DNA of 64,000 nt. Origin: Kitasatospora terrestris. GTDB taxonomy: Bacteria; Actinomycetota; Actinomycetes; Streptomycetales; Streptomycetaceae. This document shows, piece by piece, positions 54,069 through 63,047 of this stretch. The notes under the pieces are model-generated. The model did no database searches. It saw only the letters and a list, made by a program, of their open reading frames with translations, and had not been told where the DNA came from. Where the stretch lies: positions 1,364,001 through 1,428,000 of the forward strand of contig NZ_BAABIS010000001.1 in assembly GCF_039542905.1 (NCBI RefSeq), given 5' to 3'. A program made the translations under genes and the position numbers. How positions within the stretch are numbered: the stretch's first letter is position 1; each line of letters starts with the position of its first letter.

Positions 54069-55634
54069 TCAGTCGGGGATGACCAGGGCCGGGGTGTCGC
54101 GGGTGAGGATCTCGCCGCGGAAGAAGGCCGGGCTGCGGCGGGTCATGACGGCCATCACGACGAGGCCGAGGGCGAGCAGTCCGCCGCCGACGACGAAGAC
54201 GCTGCCGACGCCGAACACCGAGCTGCCGGAGCCGTACGAAGGGTCGTACATGTCGACCAGGCTCTTGCCGAAGATCGCCGCGAGGACGACACCGCCGGTG
54301 ACCGGGAAGACGCCCTTGAGGACGGCATCCTTGACCGAGCGCCGCAGCTCGCGGCGGAAGTACCAGGCGCAGGCGAACGCGGTCAGCGAGTAGTAGAAGC
54401 AGATCATCAGGGTCAGCGCGGCGATGGTGTCGGCGAGGACGTGCTCGCTCACCATGGTCATCACCGTGTAGAACACGCCGGTGCCGACGCCCGCGGTGAC
54501 GATCGCCCGGCCGGGGGTCCGGTAGCGCTCGTTGACCTCGGTGAAGGAGGCGGGCAGCGCCTCGTACACGCTCATCGCCAGGACGGTGCGGCTGACCGGG
54601 ATGAAGGTGGTCTGCAGGCTGGCCGACGCGGAGGCCAGCACCGCGACGAACAGCAGGACGCCCAGCACCGGGCCCATCACCGGGCCGGCCAGGACGGCGA
54701 GCACGTTGGACGAGGTCTCGGGGTTGCCCAGGCCGGTGCCGGTCCCGCCGACACCGGCGTACATCTGGACGGCGACCGCGGTGAGCAGGTACGAGCCCAC
54801 CAGCACGGCCATGGCCAGGGTCGCGGCGCGGCCGGGGGTCTTCTCGCTGCCGCCGGTCTCCTCGTTGGCGCTCAGGCAGGCGTCCCAGCCCCAGTACATG
54901 AAGAGCGACAGCGACAGGCCGGCGGTGAAGGCGGTGAAGGAGCTGACGGCGAACGGGTTCAGCCACTGCCAGGAGAAGTCGATCGACCCGGCCGAGCCGC
55001 CGCCGAGCGCCTTCGAGACCGCCAGCACCACGAACAGTCCGAGCACCGCGAGCTGGAGGCCGACCAGTGCGTACTGCACGCCCTTGGTGGCCGTCATCCC
55101 CCGGTAGCTGATCATCGTCGCGACGGCGATCAGCGCCAGGCAGGTGAGGACGTGCACCGGCTTGTTGTCGTTGAGCGCGGCGACCGCGTCGCTGCGGGTG
55201 ATCTCCCCGAGCAGCAGGTAGAGGTACTCGGTGGCGACGCCCGCCAGGTTGGAGAGCACGATGACGGTGGCGATCACCAGGCCCCAGCCGCACATCCAGC
55301 CGACCTTCGGGCCGAACGCCTTCACCGTCCAGGTGAAGGAGGTGCCGCTGTCGGGGATGGCCTTGTTCAGCTCCCGGTAGGCGAACGCCACCAGCAGCAT
55401 CGGCAGGAAGCCCGCGAGGAAGAGCGCGGGCATCTGCAGGCCCACCGCAGCCACCGTTGTGCCGAGCGTCGTGGTGAGGCAGTACACCGGCGCGACCGTG
55501 GACACGCCGATCACGGTGTTGCCGAGCAGGCCGACGGAGTTGCTGTTGAGGCCCTTGGACCGGACACCGGAGGCGACGTCCGAACCGGCGGCGACCTCGG
55601 CGCCGGCTCTTGGACGGGAATCGAGCTGAACCAT
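54069..55634 (-). CDS. APC-family amino acid permease
   Basis: Transporter of 521 residues with about twelve helices. The first helix NSVGLLGNTVIGVSTVAPVYCLTTTLG, the SGTSFTWTVKAFGPKVGWMCGWG loop and the WGWDACLSANEETGGSEKTPGRAATLA segment are clear APC landmarks; the SGTSFTW form is common in actinobacterial amino acid/GABA-type carriers. The start at 55634 has only a weak GGTG site. It converges on the SDR gene and is transcribed from a 618-bp upstream region that contains a 20-bp palindrome. No enzyme gene is coupled to it, so the substrate is open. Confidence 0.88.
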   Translation of the reverse strand: MVQLDSRPRAGAEVAAGSDVASGVRSKGLNSNSVGLLGNTVIGVSTVAPVYCLTTTLGTTVAAVGLQMPALFLAGFLPMLLVAFAYRELNKAIPDSGTSFTWTVKAFGPKVGWMCGWGLVIATVIVLSNLAGVATEYLYLLLGEITRSDAVAALNDNKPVHVLTCLALIAVATMISYRGMTATKGVQYALVGLQLAVLGLFVVLAVSKALGGGSAGSIDFSWQWLNPFAVSSFTAFTAGLSLSLFMYWGWDACLSANEETGGSEKTPGRAATLAMAVLVGSYLLTAVAVQMYAGVGGTGTGLGNPETSSNVLAVLAGPVMGPVLGVLLFVAVLASASASLQTTFIPVSRTVLAMSVYEALPASFTEVNERYRTPGRAIVTAGVGTGVFYTVMTMVSEHVLADTIAALTLMICFYYSLTAFACAWYFRRELRRSVKDAVLKGVFPVTGGVVLAAIFGKSLVDMYDPSYGSGSSVFGVGSVFVVGGGLLALGLVVMAVMTRRSPAFFRGEILTRDTPALVIPD

Positions 55635-56252
55635 GCGTGCACCGTAACCGCCACTGATTCCGCGCCCCGAGGCGATTGGACAGAAGACGAAACCTTCGCT
55701 TCACTGGGCAAAAATCCGAATCGGCCATCGATTCAAAGACTTACAACCCATCCACACCTTCGAATCAAACCACCACAGATCGTCTGATCTGTGTACGAAA
55801 GCCGTATCGCGTGACATTTCACCACCAATACGGCCATCCCGGTGGCAAACACCACACCGACTTCCCGCCCGACAGCCTTGCGCGCGACCGGACCGGGGAG
55901 GACGGGTGCGCGGATCCACCGGGCCCGAGGACAGCGGCCCGGTGCGCCGCCCGGCACGGCCGTCGCCGCACCGTCGACGGCCGGCAAGGTCGGGGGAGCC
56001 CGGGCACGCACCGGTTCACCGGCCGATCCATGGCGGATCACCCAGGCCTCAGCCCCCGCGTTGCTCACACCGGGCGCGACCGTGGCGGCAGGCACCGGCC
56101 TGGCGGCCCGGGCACTCGCCCTCCCGGCGAACCCGCTGGGCCGGGCCGCCGTCACCCGCTCGCCATCGCGTGGGCCACCCTCGGCTGCCTCGGCGCCCTG
56201 CTCCACCTCACCACCACGTCCGCCGGACACCCGGCCTGCGGCGCGCTTGCGC
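55635..56252. other. 618-bp intergenic region with an operator-like palindrome and a possible gene remnant
   Basis: The part next to the permease start is AT-richer and contains TTGATT and TAAGTC hexamers, read on the minus strand about 19 bases apart, as a weak promoter. Between 56030 and 56250 the plus strand reads like membrane-protein sequence in two different frames (LLTPGATVAAGTGLAARALA, then LAIAWATLGCLGALLHLTT), which could be a decayed small membrane protein with a frameshift near 56150. This is weak evidence; no intact gene is seen. Confidence 0.35.
55774..55793. promoter_or_regulatory. 20-bp palindrome CACAGATC-GTCT-GATCTGTG before the permease gene
   Basis: Perfect eight-base arms with a four-base centre, placed about five bases upstream of the presumed -35 hexamer of the minus-strand permease gene. 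Its inner part (CAGATC-N4-GATCTG) resembles the palindrome at 38436-38453 (CAGATC-N4-CATCTG). A GntR-type regulator site is possible. Confidence 0.55.
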
Positions 56253-57854
56253 TCAGAGGTCGGAGCCGCGCCGGCGGGGCGCGCGGTGGTGGAGCTGTTC
56301 GCGGATGAGCTTGGCGAGGATCGCGGGCCGTCCGCCGTCCTCCAATGCGGCCAGCTCGTCCGCCAGGGCGTCGAGCCGGCCGTCGACCGCGGCCGACTGC
56401 AGGCCGGCCGACTGCCACAGGGCCCGCTCCGCCGTGTCGCAGGCCTGCTCGGTCAGGCCGCTGCGGAGCTGGGCGGTGGCGAGCAGGCCGTTCACCACCA
56501 CGGTGCGGACCGCGTCCGCCGGTCCGAGCGAGGCCAGCACCTCCTGTGCGCACTGCTGCGCGGCGGCCTGGTCTCCGAGGGCGACCCGGCAGCGGAGTTC
56601 CGCCTCCGCGATGTCGCGGAGGATCCGGGCGCGGCCGGCCGGATTCCCGCGCCGCGCACCGGACCCGTTTCCCACCGGGCTCCTGGCGCCGTCACCGGCG
56701 GGAGCGTCCTCCGCCCCACCGCCGACGAACGCGCCCGTCCCGACGACGACACCCTTCTCCGTCCCGGCACCGGCGCCCGCTGCGCAGTCGTCCGCTCCGC
56801 CCTTACCGGCCACGCCCCCGTCGGCCTCGGCGGCCCGGCGGGCCTGGGCGAGCGCCCGGTCGGCGGCTGCGGCGTCGCGGAGGACCGCGTGGGCCCAGGC
56901 TTCGGCGGTGTGCACGGCGACGCGGACCGGGGCGGCCTCCGAACGGGTGCCGAGCGCGGCCGCGCGCAGCAGGTCGAGGACGGCCGGCTGGTCGGCGGGG
57001 GCGGGGCAGGAGCCGGCGAGTGCGACGAGCGCGCGCCCTCCCAGGGCCCGGGCGTCGGCCTGGTGGGCGAAGAAGAGGGCGAGCAGGTGGTAGCGGCGGC
57101 CGAGGCCGGACAGTCCGGATTCGTGGGCGCAGGTGCCGGCGAGCAGCAGGCCCTGTGTCGCGATGCCGAACAGCGAGCGGCCGACCTGCTCGGTGTAGCT
57201 GCCGGTCAGCAGTCGGCCGAGGTCACTGAGCAGGTACTGGACGACCGGGCGGTGGGCGACGGCCCCGCCGTGGCGCGCCATGATCGGTTCGAACGCGTGG
57301 AGGGTGGCCCGGAGCCGGCCGAGGTCGGCCTGGGTGACCTCCAGGCCGGGACCGGGAACGGAACTGGGAACGGGGCCGGGTGCCGGTACCGCGAGCGGTG
57401 GCGCCTCCTCCGCCAGCAGCCAGTGCAGTGCCGGCCCGGAGAGCAGGCCGATCGGCAGCTCGGCGTGGACCAGGTCGGACCGGTCGAGGTCGGCCTCCCA
57501 CAACCGGCAGGCCGCGGCGGCGAGTTCCTCGGGGGCCTCGATGAAAGCGGTGTCCATGGGCGAGCGCGGACGGCCTTCGGCGGGCATGCCGATGTCGGCC
57601 GGGGTCACCGCGCGGCCGAGGGCCAGCGAGAGCGTCTCGGCGATCAGTGCCGGCGGCACGGCTCGGCTGCGCCGGCCGTCCCGCCAGCGCTGGACGCTGG
57701 TGTGGGTGCAGCGGGCGTTGGTGCCGTAGCGGGCTGCGGTCTCGCGGACGGCGCGTGCGAGCTGCTTGTTCGACAGCCCGGCCTGGTCGATGAGCGCACT
57801 GAGCCGCCGGTTGGGCGTGCGCGTACTGACCGTGCTGTCCTCGTCACTCACCAT
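56253..57854 (-). CDS. HTH regulator of the large Streptomyces XRE-like type
   Basis: Protein of 533 residues. The N-terminal 90 residues form an HTH-like region (LSALIDQAGLSNKQLARAVRETAARYG...CTHTSVQRWRDGRRSRAVPPALIAETLSLALGRAVTPADIGM) found in a large family of Streptomyces regulators. The rest is helical with TPR-like repeats (for example LLLAGTCAHESGLSGLGRRYHLLALFFAHQADARALGGRALVALA). An inserted low-complexity Gly/Ala stretch lies near residues 355-405. The start is uncertain: ATG 57854 has no clear ribosome site. The gene is divergent from the unknown protein at 58115 and co-directional with the APC permease 618 bp downstream. Target genes are not evident; the permease or the GlnA4-like gene are candidates by proximity. 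Confidence 0.75.
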   Translation of the reverse strand: MVSDEDSTVSTRTPNRRLSALIDQAGLSNKQLARAVRETAARYGTNARCTHTSVQRWRDGRRSRAVPPALIAETLSLALGRAVTPADIGMPAEGRPRSPMDTAFIEAPEELAAAACRLWEADLDRSDLVHAELPIGLLSGPALHWLLAEEAPPLAVPAPGPVPSSVPGPGLEVTQADLGRLRATLHAFEPIMARHGGAVAHRPVVQYLLSDLGRLLTGSYTEQVGRSLFGIATQGLLLAGTCAHESGLSGLGRRYHLLALFFAHQADARALGGRALVALAGSCPAPADQPAVLDLLRAAALGTRSEAAPVRVAVHTAEAWAHAVLRDAAAADRALAQARRAAEADGGVAGKGGADDCAAGAGAGTEKGVVVGTGAFVGGGAEDAPAGDGARSPVGNGSGARRGNPAGRARILRDIAEAELRCRVALGDQAAAQQCAQEVLASLGPADAVRTVVVNGLLATAQLRSGLTEQACDTAERALWQSAGLQSAAVDGRLDALADELAALEDGGRPAILAKLIREQLHHRAPRRRGSDL

Positions 57855-58114
57855 GTGCCGGGACTGTAAGCGAATTTGACCGTCCGTGAGGGCTTCCTTA
57901 CTAAACCTTAAGGTCCAACTGAGCCTCCGGAGCGCCGAAGTGATCGAGTGTGCCCCCTGTGAGCCCTATTGCGAACGCTTGTGCCTCTGGTTGTGTTCTT
58001 CCCGCAGAGCGACCGAACACTGACTCCGCGTATCCATCCCGCCCGTGTACCTGCCAGACGCCAGACGGAGAACACCTCTCGTGATCACGACCACGCCCGA
58101 AGCACTGGATCCTC
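57855..58114. promoter_or_regulatory. 260-bp divergent region with palindrome ACCTTAAGGT
   Basis: A perfect ten-base palindrome ACCTTAAGGT lies at 57905-57914, between the regulator (minus) and the unknown gene (plus), 51 bases from the regulator start. It could be an autoregulatory site. No clear promoter hexamers were found. Confidence 0.35.
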
Positions 58115-59053
58115 GTGCCTAGGTGGAGCTGGCGCGACGAGGCGCTGCTGGACAACCATCCCGCCCGGGACGACCAGGCCCTGCGCACGGTCTGCGAGGA
58201 CGCCCTGATGGGGCGTTGGGACGGCCCGCGGGATCTGATCGCGGCCACCGGGCGTGACTGGGACCGCCGGGTGTTCCGCCTGCAGATCCTGGCCCGCAAC
58301 GGGGTCCGGCTGCGCTGGGCCGACACCTGGGCGTCCGCCGAGCCGACCAATCCGGACGCGCTGGCGATGCTGGCCCACGTCAAGGCACTTCGGGCCATCG
58401 TGTCGGGCCAGTCCGACGACGCGGTGCTCGACGACGTCTGGCGCAGCTGCCTGGCCGCGGCCGACGCGGCGCCCGGCGACCCGTCCCCCTGGCTCGTGAT
58501 GATGGCCGTGGTCCGCACGCTCACCCCGGACTGGAAGACCCTGCTGGAGCTGTGGGGCGAGGTCCGCCGCCGCGACCCGCTCAACCGCGAGGGCTACCAC
58601 GAGGTGATGGCCTACCTGATGCCGCGCAAGCACGGGTCGACCACGGTGATGTTCGACTGGGCGCGCGACCAGGTGCACAGCGTGCCGGACGGCAGCCCGC
58701 TGATCGTCCTGCTGCTGGTGGCGCAGGCCGAGCACTACCGCTTCCGGCAGGCGCAGCGCTCCACCGGGTCGGCCATCCACCCGTGGATGCAGTGCCCCGA
58801 CATCGACCGGGTGCTGGACCGCTGGTGGCTGCGCAGATCGCCGACGCCGCACGCCAACTTCATGGACGACGCCAACTACCTCGCCCACGCGCTCTCGTTC
58901 GCCGGTCGCCACCGCGAGGCCCACGAGGTGTTCGAGGAGATCGGCCCCTATGCCGCCCAGCTCCCCTGGGCGTACTGCGGTGAAGCCGAGCAGCTGTTCC
59001 GGACGCACAAGGAGCGCGCCAGGAACGCGACCCGGAGCCGCCGCCGCGGGTAG
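58115..59053 (+). CDS. unrecognised soluble helical (TPR-like) protein
   Basis: A 312-residue protein without signal peptide or membrane segments. I do not recognise the family. The composition is helical with many Trp and Arg residues (WSWRDEALLDNHPARDDQALRTV, WDRRVFRLQILARNGVRLRWAD), and pairs of helices such as NPDALAMLAHVKALRAI and NREGYHEVMAYLMPRK look TPR-like. The Arg-rich tail (KERARNATRSRRRG) may bind nucleic acid or acidic surfaces. GTG 58115 is the first plausible start, with a weak ribosome site. It is co-directional with, and 114 bp before, the permease gene of the GlnA4-like pair; a functional link is unproven. Confidence 0.7.
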   Translation: MPRWSWRDEALLDNHPARDDQALRTVCEDALMGRWDGPRDLIAATGRDWDRRVFRLQILARNGVRLRWADTWASAEPTNPDALAMLAHVKALRAIVSGQSDDAVLDDVWRSCLAAADAAPGDPSPWLVMMAVVRTLTPDWKTLLELWGEVRRRDPLNREGYHEVMAYLMPRKHGSTTVMFDWARDQVHSVPDGSPLIVLLLVAQAEHYRFRQAQRSTGSAIHPWMQCPDIDRVLDRWWLRRSPTPHANFMDDANYLAHALSFAGRHREAHEVFEEIGPYAAQLPWAYCGEAEQLFRTHKERARNATRSRRRG

Positions 59054-59166
59054 CCCGGCCGCGGGCCCGCCGCCCGCCAGGCCCGGTCCGCCCGTACCGC
59101 TTCCCCTTCCCCCTTCCCCGTCGCTCAGTGCTCAGCGCTGCCCTCCCCCCGAGAGGACCCCCGCTC

Positions 59167-60693
59167 ATGCCTCTGGAACCCGACCACCTGTCGGACGAGG
59201 AACGCCTCGCCCAGCTCGGCTACACCCAGGTGCTGGCCCGCCGGATGTCCGGCTTCTCCAACTTCGCGGTGTCCTTCACCATCATCTCGATCCTGTCGGG
59301 CTGCCTGACGCTGTACGGGTTCGGTCTGAACACCGGCGGCCCGGCGATGCTCACCTGGGGCTGGGTGCTGGTCGGCGCGATGACGCTGTTCGTCGGTCTG
59401 GCGATGGCGGAGGTGTGTTCCTCCTACCCGACCTCGGCCGGCCTGTACTTCTGGGCCAAGGAGATGGCGCCGCCGAAGTCGGCCGCCGCGTGGGCGTGGT
59501 TCACCGGGTGGTTCAACGTCCTGGGCCAGGTCGCCGTGACGGCGGGCATCGACTTCGGCGCCGCGACCTTCCTCAACGCGTACCTGGACCTGCAGTTCGA
59601 GTTCGCGGTGACGCCCGAGCACACCATGTCGATCTTCGCCGGCGTCCTGCTGCTGCACGGCGTGCTGAACACCTTCGGCGTGCGCCTGGTGGCCGTGCTC
59701 AACAGCGTCAGCGTCTGGTGGCACGTCGTGGGCGTGCTGGTGATCGTCGGCCTGCTGGCGGTCGTCCCGGACCACCATCAGTCCGCCTCCTTCGTGTTCG
59801 GCCACTTCGTCAACAACACCGGCTTCAAGAGCGGCTTCTACGTGGGCCTGCTCAGCCTCCTGGTCGCGCAGTACACCTTCACCGGCTACGACGCCTCCGC
59901 GCACATGACCGAGGAGACCAACGACGCCGCGGTGGCCGGCCCGCGCGGCATCGTCCGCTCGATCTGGACCTCCTGGATCGCCGGCTTCGTGCTGATCGTC
60001 GGCCTCACCTTCGCCATCCAGGACTGGGACGGCACGCTCGGCACCGCGATCGGCGTCCCCCCGGCGCAGGTGTTCATCGACTCGCTGGGCGACGCCGGCG
60101 GCAAGGCCCTCCTGCTGGTCGTGATCGGCGCCCAGCTGTTCTGCGGCATGGCCTCGGTGACCGCCAACTCCCGCATGATCTACGCCTTCTCGCGGGACGG
60201 CGCGCTGCCCTTCAGCCGGACCTGGCACCGCATCAACCCGAACACCCGCACGCCCACCAACGCCGTGTGGCTCGCGGTGGTCGGCGCGCTCGCCCTCGGC
60301 CTGCCGTACCTGATCAACGCCACCGCGTACGCGGCCGTCACCTCGATCGCGACCATCGGCCTGTACATCGCCTACGTCATCCCGACCTTCCTGCGCCTGC
60401 GGCAGGGCGACCGGTTCGTGCGCGGCCCGTGGCACCTGGGCCGGGCGAGCCGTCCGATCGGCGTCGTCGCGGTGCTGTGGGTGACGGTGATCACCGTCCT
60501 GTTCATGCTGCCCCAGGTCAACCCGATCACCGCGAAGAACTTCAACTACGCGCCGGTCGCGGTGGCCGTGGTGCTCGGCTTCGCCGCCCTGTGGTGGGTG
60601 CTGTCCGCCCGCAAGTGGTTCCTGAACCCTTCGCACCCCCGCAACCTGGCCCGCGCCGGCGCCCAGCCGCTGCCCGAGCCGGTCGGCCGCTGA
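59167..60693 (+). CDS. APC-family amine/amino acid permease next to a GlnA4-like gene
   Basis: Transporter of 508 residues with about twelve helices of the amino acid/choline (ACT/BAT1-like) branch. The cytosolic N-terminus DEERLAQLGYTQVLARRMSGFSNFAVSFTIISILSG and the loop YDASAHMTEETNDAAVAGPRGI are hallmarks of that branch, which includes GABA, choline and ethanolamine carriers. GAGAGGAC precedes the ATG at 59167. The GlnA4-like synthetase follows 100 bp downstream on the same strand, so it very likely imports the amine that this enzyme gamma-glutamylates. A short hairpin lies between the two genes. Confidence 0.9.
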   Translation: MPLEPDHLSDEERLAQLGYTQVLARRMSGFSNFAVSFTIISILSGCLTLYGFGLNTGGPAMLTWGWVLVGAMTLFVGLAMAEVCSSYPTSAGLYFWAKEMAPPKSAAAWAWFTGWFNVLGQVAVTAGIDFGAATFLNAYLDLQFEFAVTPEHTMSIFAGVLLLHGVLNTFGVRLVAVLNSVSVWWHVVGVLVIVGLLAVVPDHHQSASFVFGHFVNNTGFKSGFYVGLLSLLVAQYTFTGYDASAHMTEETNDAAVAGPRGIVRSIWTSWIAGFVLIVGLTFAIQDWDGTLGTAIGVPPAQVFIDSLGDAGGKALLLVVIGAQLFCGMASVTANSRMIYAFSRDGALPFSRTWHRINPNTRTPTNAVWLAVVGALALGLPYLINATAYAAVTSIATIGLYIAYVIPTFLRLRQGDRFVRGPWHLGRASRPIGVVAVLWVTVITVLFMLPQVNPITAKNFNYAPVAVAVVLGFAALWWVLSARKWFLNPSHPRNLARAGAQPLPEPVGR

Positions 60694-60702
60694 CCCCACC
60701 GA

Positions 60703-60740
60703 CGGCCCGCCGACCAGCCTCCGGGCCGGACGGCGGGCCG
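60703..60740 (+). terminator. hairpin between permease and GlnA4-like gene
   Basis: CGGCCCGCCG (60703-60712) pairs with CGGCGGGCCG (60731-60740) across an 18-base loop. It may weaken read-through from the permease gene into the synthetase gene. Confidence 0.4.
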
Positions 60741-60793
60741 CCGCCGTTCTCCCTCCCCGCCGCTCCCCCTGCCACTCAGAACCGGAGTACCCA

Positions 60794-62152
60794 GTGCCTT
60801 CCGCCGAACTGACGCTCGACCGCCTGCGCGAGCTGATCGCCGAAGGAGCCGTCGACACCGTCGTGCTCGCCATCACCGACATGCAGGGCCGCCTGCAGGG
60901 CAAGCGCGTCGCCGCCTCCTACTTCCTCAGCGACGTCGTCCCGCACGCCGCCGAGGGCTGCGGCTACCTCCTCGCCGTCGACATCGACATGAACACCGTC
61001 GACGGCTACGAGGTCTCCTCCTGGGACAGCGGCTACGGCGACCTGGTCTTCGTCCCCGACCTGACCACCCTGCGCATGGTCCCCTGGCACCCGGCCACCG
61101 CGATGGTCCAGTGCGACCTCGCCCACCACGACGGGCGGCCCGTCGCCGTCTCCCCCCGCCAGATCCTCAAGCGCCAGCTCGAACGTCTCGCCGGCCACGG
61201 CTGGACGGCGCACGTGGGCACCGAACTCGAATTCATCGTCTTCCGCGACACCTACGAGCAGGCCTGGGAGAAGAACTACCAGGCGCTCACGCCGGTCAAC
61301 CAGTACAACGTCGACTACTCCATCCTCGGCACCGCCCGCATCGAACCCCTGCTGCGCCGGCTGCGCAACGAGATGGCCGGCGCCGGGCTCGTCGTCGAGT
61401 CCGCCAAGGGCGAGTGCAACCTCGGCCAGCACGAGATCGCCTTCAAGTACGCCGACGCGCTCACCACCTGCGACAACCACTCCGTCTACAAGACCGGCGC
61501 CAAGGAGATCGCCGCCCAGGAGGGCCAGAGCCTCACCTTCATGGCCAAGTACAACGAGCGCGAGGGCAACTCCTGCCACATCCACCTCAGCCTGCGTGAC
61601 GAAGCCGGCCTGCCCGTCATGCCCGGCGACGGCCCCCACGGCTTCTCCCGCACCATGGAGCACTTCCTCGCCGGACAGCTCGCCTGCCTCGCCGAGTTCT
61701 CCCTCCTCCTCGCGCCGAACATCAACTCCTACAAGCGCTACGTCGACGGCAGCTTCGCACCGACCGCCATCGCCTGGGGACGCGACAACCGGACCTGCGC
61801 CCTGCGCGTGGTCGGCCACGGCCCGTCCCTGCGCTTCGAGAACCGCGTCCCCGGCGGCGACGTCAACCCGTACCTCGCGGTCGCCGCCCTGATCGCCGCC
61901 GGACTCCACGGCATCGAGCAACAGCTCGCACTGGAGCCGGAGTTCACCGGCAACGCGTACGCCGGCGACGCGCCCCGCGTCCCGACGACCCTGCGCGACG
62001 CGGTCGCCCTGTTCGAGAACAGCGCCGCCGCCACCGAGGCGTTCGGCAAGGACGTCGTCCAGCACTACACCCACGCCGGACGGACCGAACTCGCCGCCCA
62101 CGACGCCGCCGTCACCGACTGGGAACTCCGCCGGGGCTTCGAACGCCTCTGA
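60794..62152 (+). CDS. glutamine-synthetase-like gamma-glutamyl-amine synthetase (GlnA4/GlnA3 type)
   Basis: Type I GS-fold ligase of 452 residues. Seen: the beta-grasp N-terminus (AITDMQGRLQGKRVAASYF), the catalytic TELEFIVF metal site, GECNLGQHEIAFKY, NSCHIHLSL and the NRVPGGDVNPYLAVAALIAAGLHG C-terminus with the glutamate-binding Arg (FENR). It lacks the Tyr-adenylylation site region of true GlnA. Sequence style and the adjacent APC permease fit the Streptomyces GlnA3/GlnA4 enzymes, which ligate glutamate to polyamines or ethanolamine, the first step in using them as nitrogen source. GTG start with GGAG upstream. Later pathway genes are not next to it, though the oxidases at 4174-11493 are of matching types. 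Confidence 0.88.
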   Translation: MPSAELTLDRLRELIAEGAVDTVVLAITDMQGRLQGKRVAASYFLSDVVPHAAEGCGYLLAVDIDMNTVDGYEVSSWDSGYGDLVFVPDLTTLRMVPWHPATAMVQCDLAHHDGRPVAVSPRQILKRQLERLAGHGWTAHVGTELEFIVFRDTYEQAWEKNYQALTPVNQYNVDYSILGTARIEPLLRRLRNEMAGAGLVVESAKGECNLGQHEIAFKYADALTTCDNHSVYKTGAKEIAAQEGQSLTFMAKYNEREGNSCHIHLSLRDEAGLPVMPGDGPHGFSRTMEHFLAGQLACLAEFSLLLAPNINSYKRYVDGSFAPTAIAWGRDNRTCALRVVGHGPSLRFENRVPGGDVNPYLAVAALIAAGLHGIEQQLALEPEFTGNAYAGDAPRVPTTLRDAVALFENSAAATEAFGKDVVQHYTHAGRTELAAHDAAVTDWELRRGFERL

Positions 62153-62466
62153 GCTCGAGGCCCCCCGGAACAGCCGGTGCCCATGGAGGTTCCCGAGGCC
62201 GTCGGCGCCGACGAAGCAGCGACCACCGAGCAGAACCGTCAGCTGCGGAGTCGGCCGGACGGCCCCGGAACCCGGCGCACGAACGGAGGTTCCCTGCGCT
62301 CGCGGACGCCGGGGTGCCCGGCCGGCTCGGCACGAATGCGTCACCCCGCCCCCCGCCGCGGGGCCGAACCCTGGGACCTGCGCGCAGGCGCCCGCCGGGC
62401 CGTCCATCCGGATGACGGCCGCAGGAGCAGGAGACCGCACCGCCCTGCGCCCGTCCCGCGGGTACG
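62153..62466. other. 314-bp intergenic region without a recognisable gene
   Basis: No plausible coding sequence, strong hairpin or promoter was seen. Two copies of GGAGGTTCCC (62185 and 62285) lie exactly 100 bp apart; they are too short to interpret. Confidence 0.5.
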
Positions 62467-62997
62467 GTGTGCACCGTGGCACCGGACGAACACGTGACCG
62501 TCATCCGCGACGGCAGGCTGACGGCCGCCGGGATCCGGCGCGGCAGCGTCGTCGCGTACACCTGGGGCTTCCACGCGGACGGCATCGACCACGTCCAACG
62601 CACTTTCGTCCTGCTGGACGAGCACCTGCAGATCGACCAGCCGGTGATCTTCCCTCCCGAACAGCGGGGTTGGTGGTACTGCGACCTCATCGGCGTCGAG
62701 TGGGGCGGCGTCGGCAGCGGCGTGGTGGAGACGCGGGACATGTGGATCGACGTCGTCGTCGGCCCGCCCGACCAGCCCTACCGCCTGCTCGACCTGGACG
62801 AGTACGCGCTGGCTCTCGCGGACGGTCGCCTCACTCCGGCAGAGGCCGCCCGCGGGCTCACCCGGGTGCAGCGCTTCCTCGACCGCCGTCTGAACCGTCG
62901 CCACGGAGTGTCGAGGACGTGGCCCGCGTTCCCGCCTCCCGAGGTCGAGGACCTCCTCACGGTCGACCTCCCCCAGGACTGGGAACTGAGGGCCTGA
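62467..62997 (+). CDS. DUF402-domain protein
   Basis: A 176-residue cytosolic protein with a DUF402 domain (about 35-155). The family signature is visible as GWWYCDLIGVEWGG, ETRDMWIDVVVGPPDQPYRLLDLDEYALALADGRLTPAEAARG, including the acidic residues that bind metal in characterised members. Those members (FomD, Ntdp) are metal-dependent nucleotide or nucleoside-phosphonate hydrolases, so a phosphohydrolase role is possible. GTG 62467 is taken as start; GTG 62476 is equally good, since neither has a strong ribosome site. It stands alone between the GlnA4-like gene and the convergent isochorismatase-fold gene. Confidence 0.82.
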   Translation: MCTVAPDEHVTVIRDGRLTAAGIRRGSVVAYTWGFHADGIDHVQRTFVLLDEHLQIDQPVIFPPEQRGWWYCDLIGVEWGGVGSGVVETRDMWIDVVVGPPDQPYRLLDLDEYALALADGRLTPAEAARGLTRVQRFLDRRLNRRHGVSRTWPAFPPPEVEDLLTVDLPQDWELRA

Positions 62998-63047
62998 CAG
63001 TTGCTCGGCGACCGGCGGTGCGGGGATCCCGGCTGTCGGCTCCGCGG

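Noticed and set aside
55842..57869. Long plus-strand open frame across the intergenic region and the HTH regulator
   Set aside because: It mostly mirrors the minus-strand regulator gene, lacks a ribosome site and shows no recognisable domain.
62185..62294. GGAGGTTCCC direct repeat exactly 100 bp apart as a mobile-element footprint
   Set aside because: Ten bases are too short, and no transposase, inverted ends or target duplication is seen.
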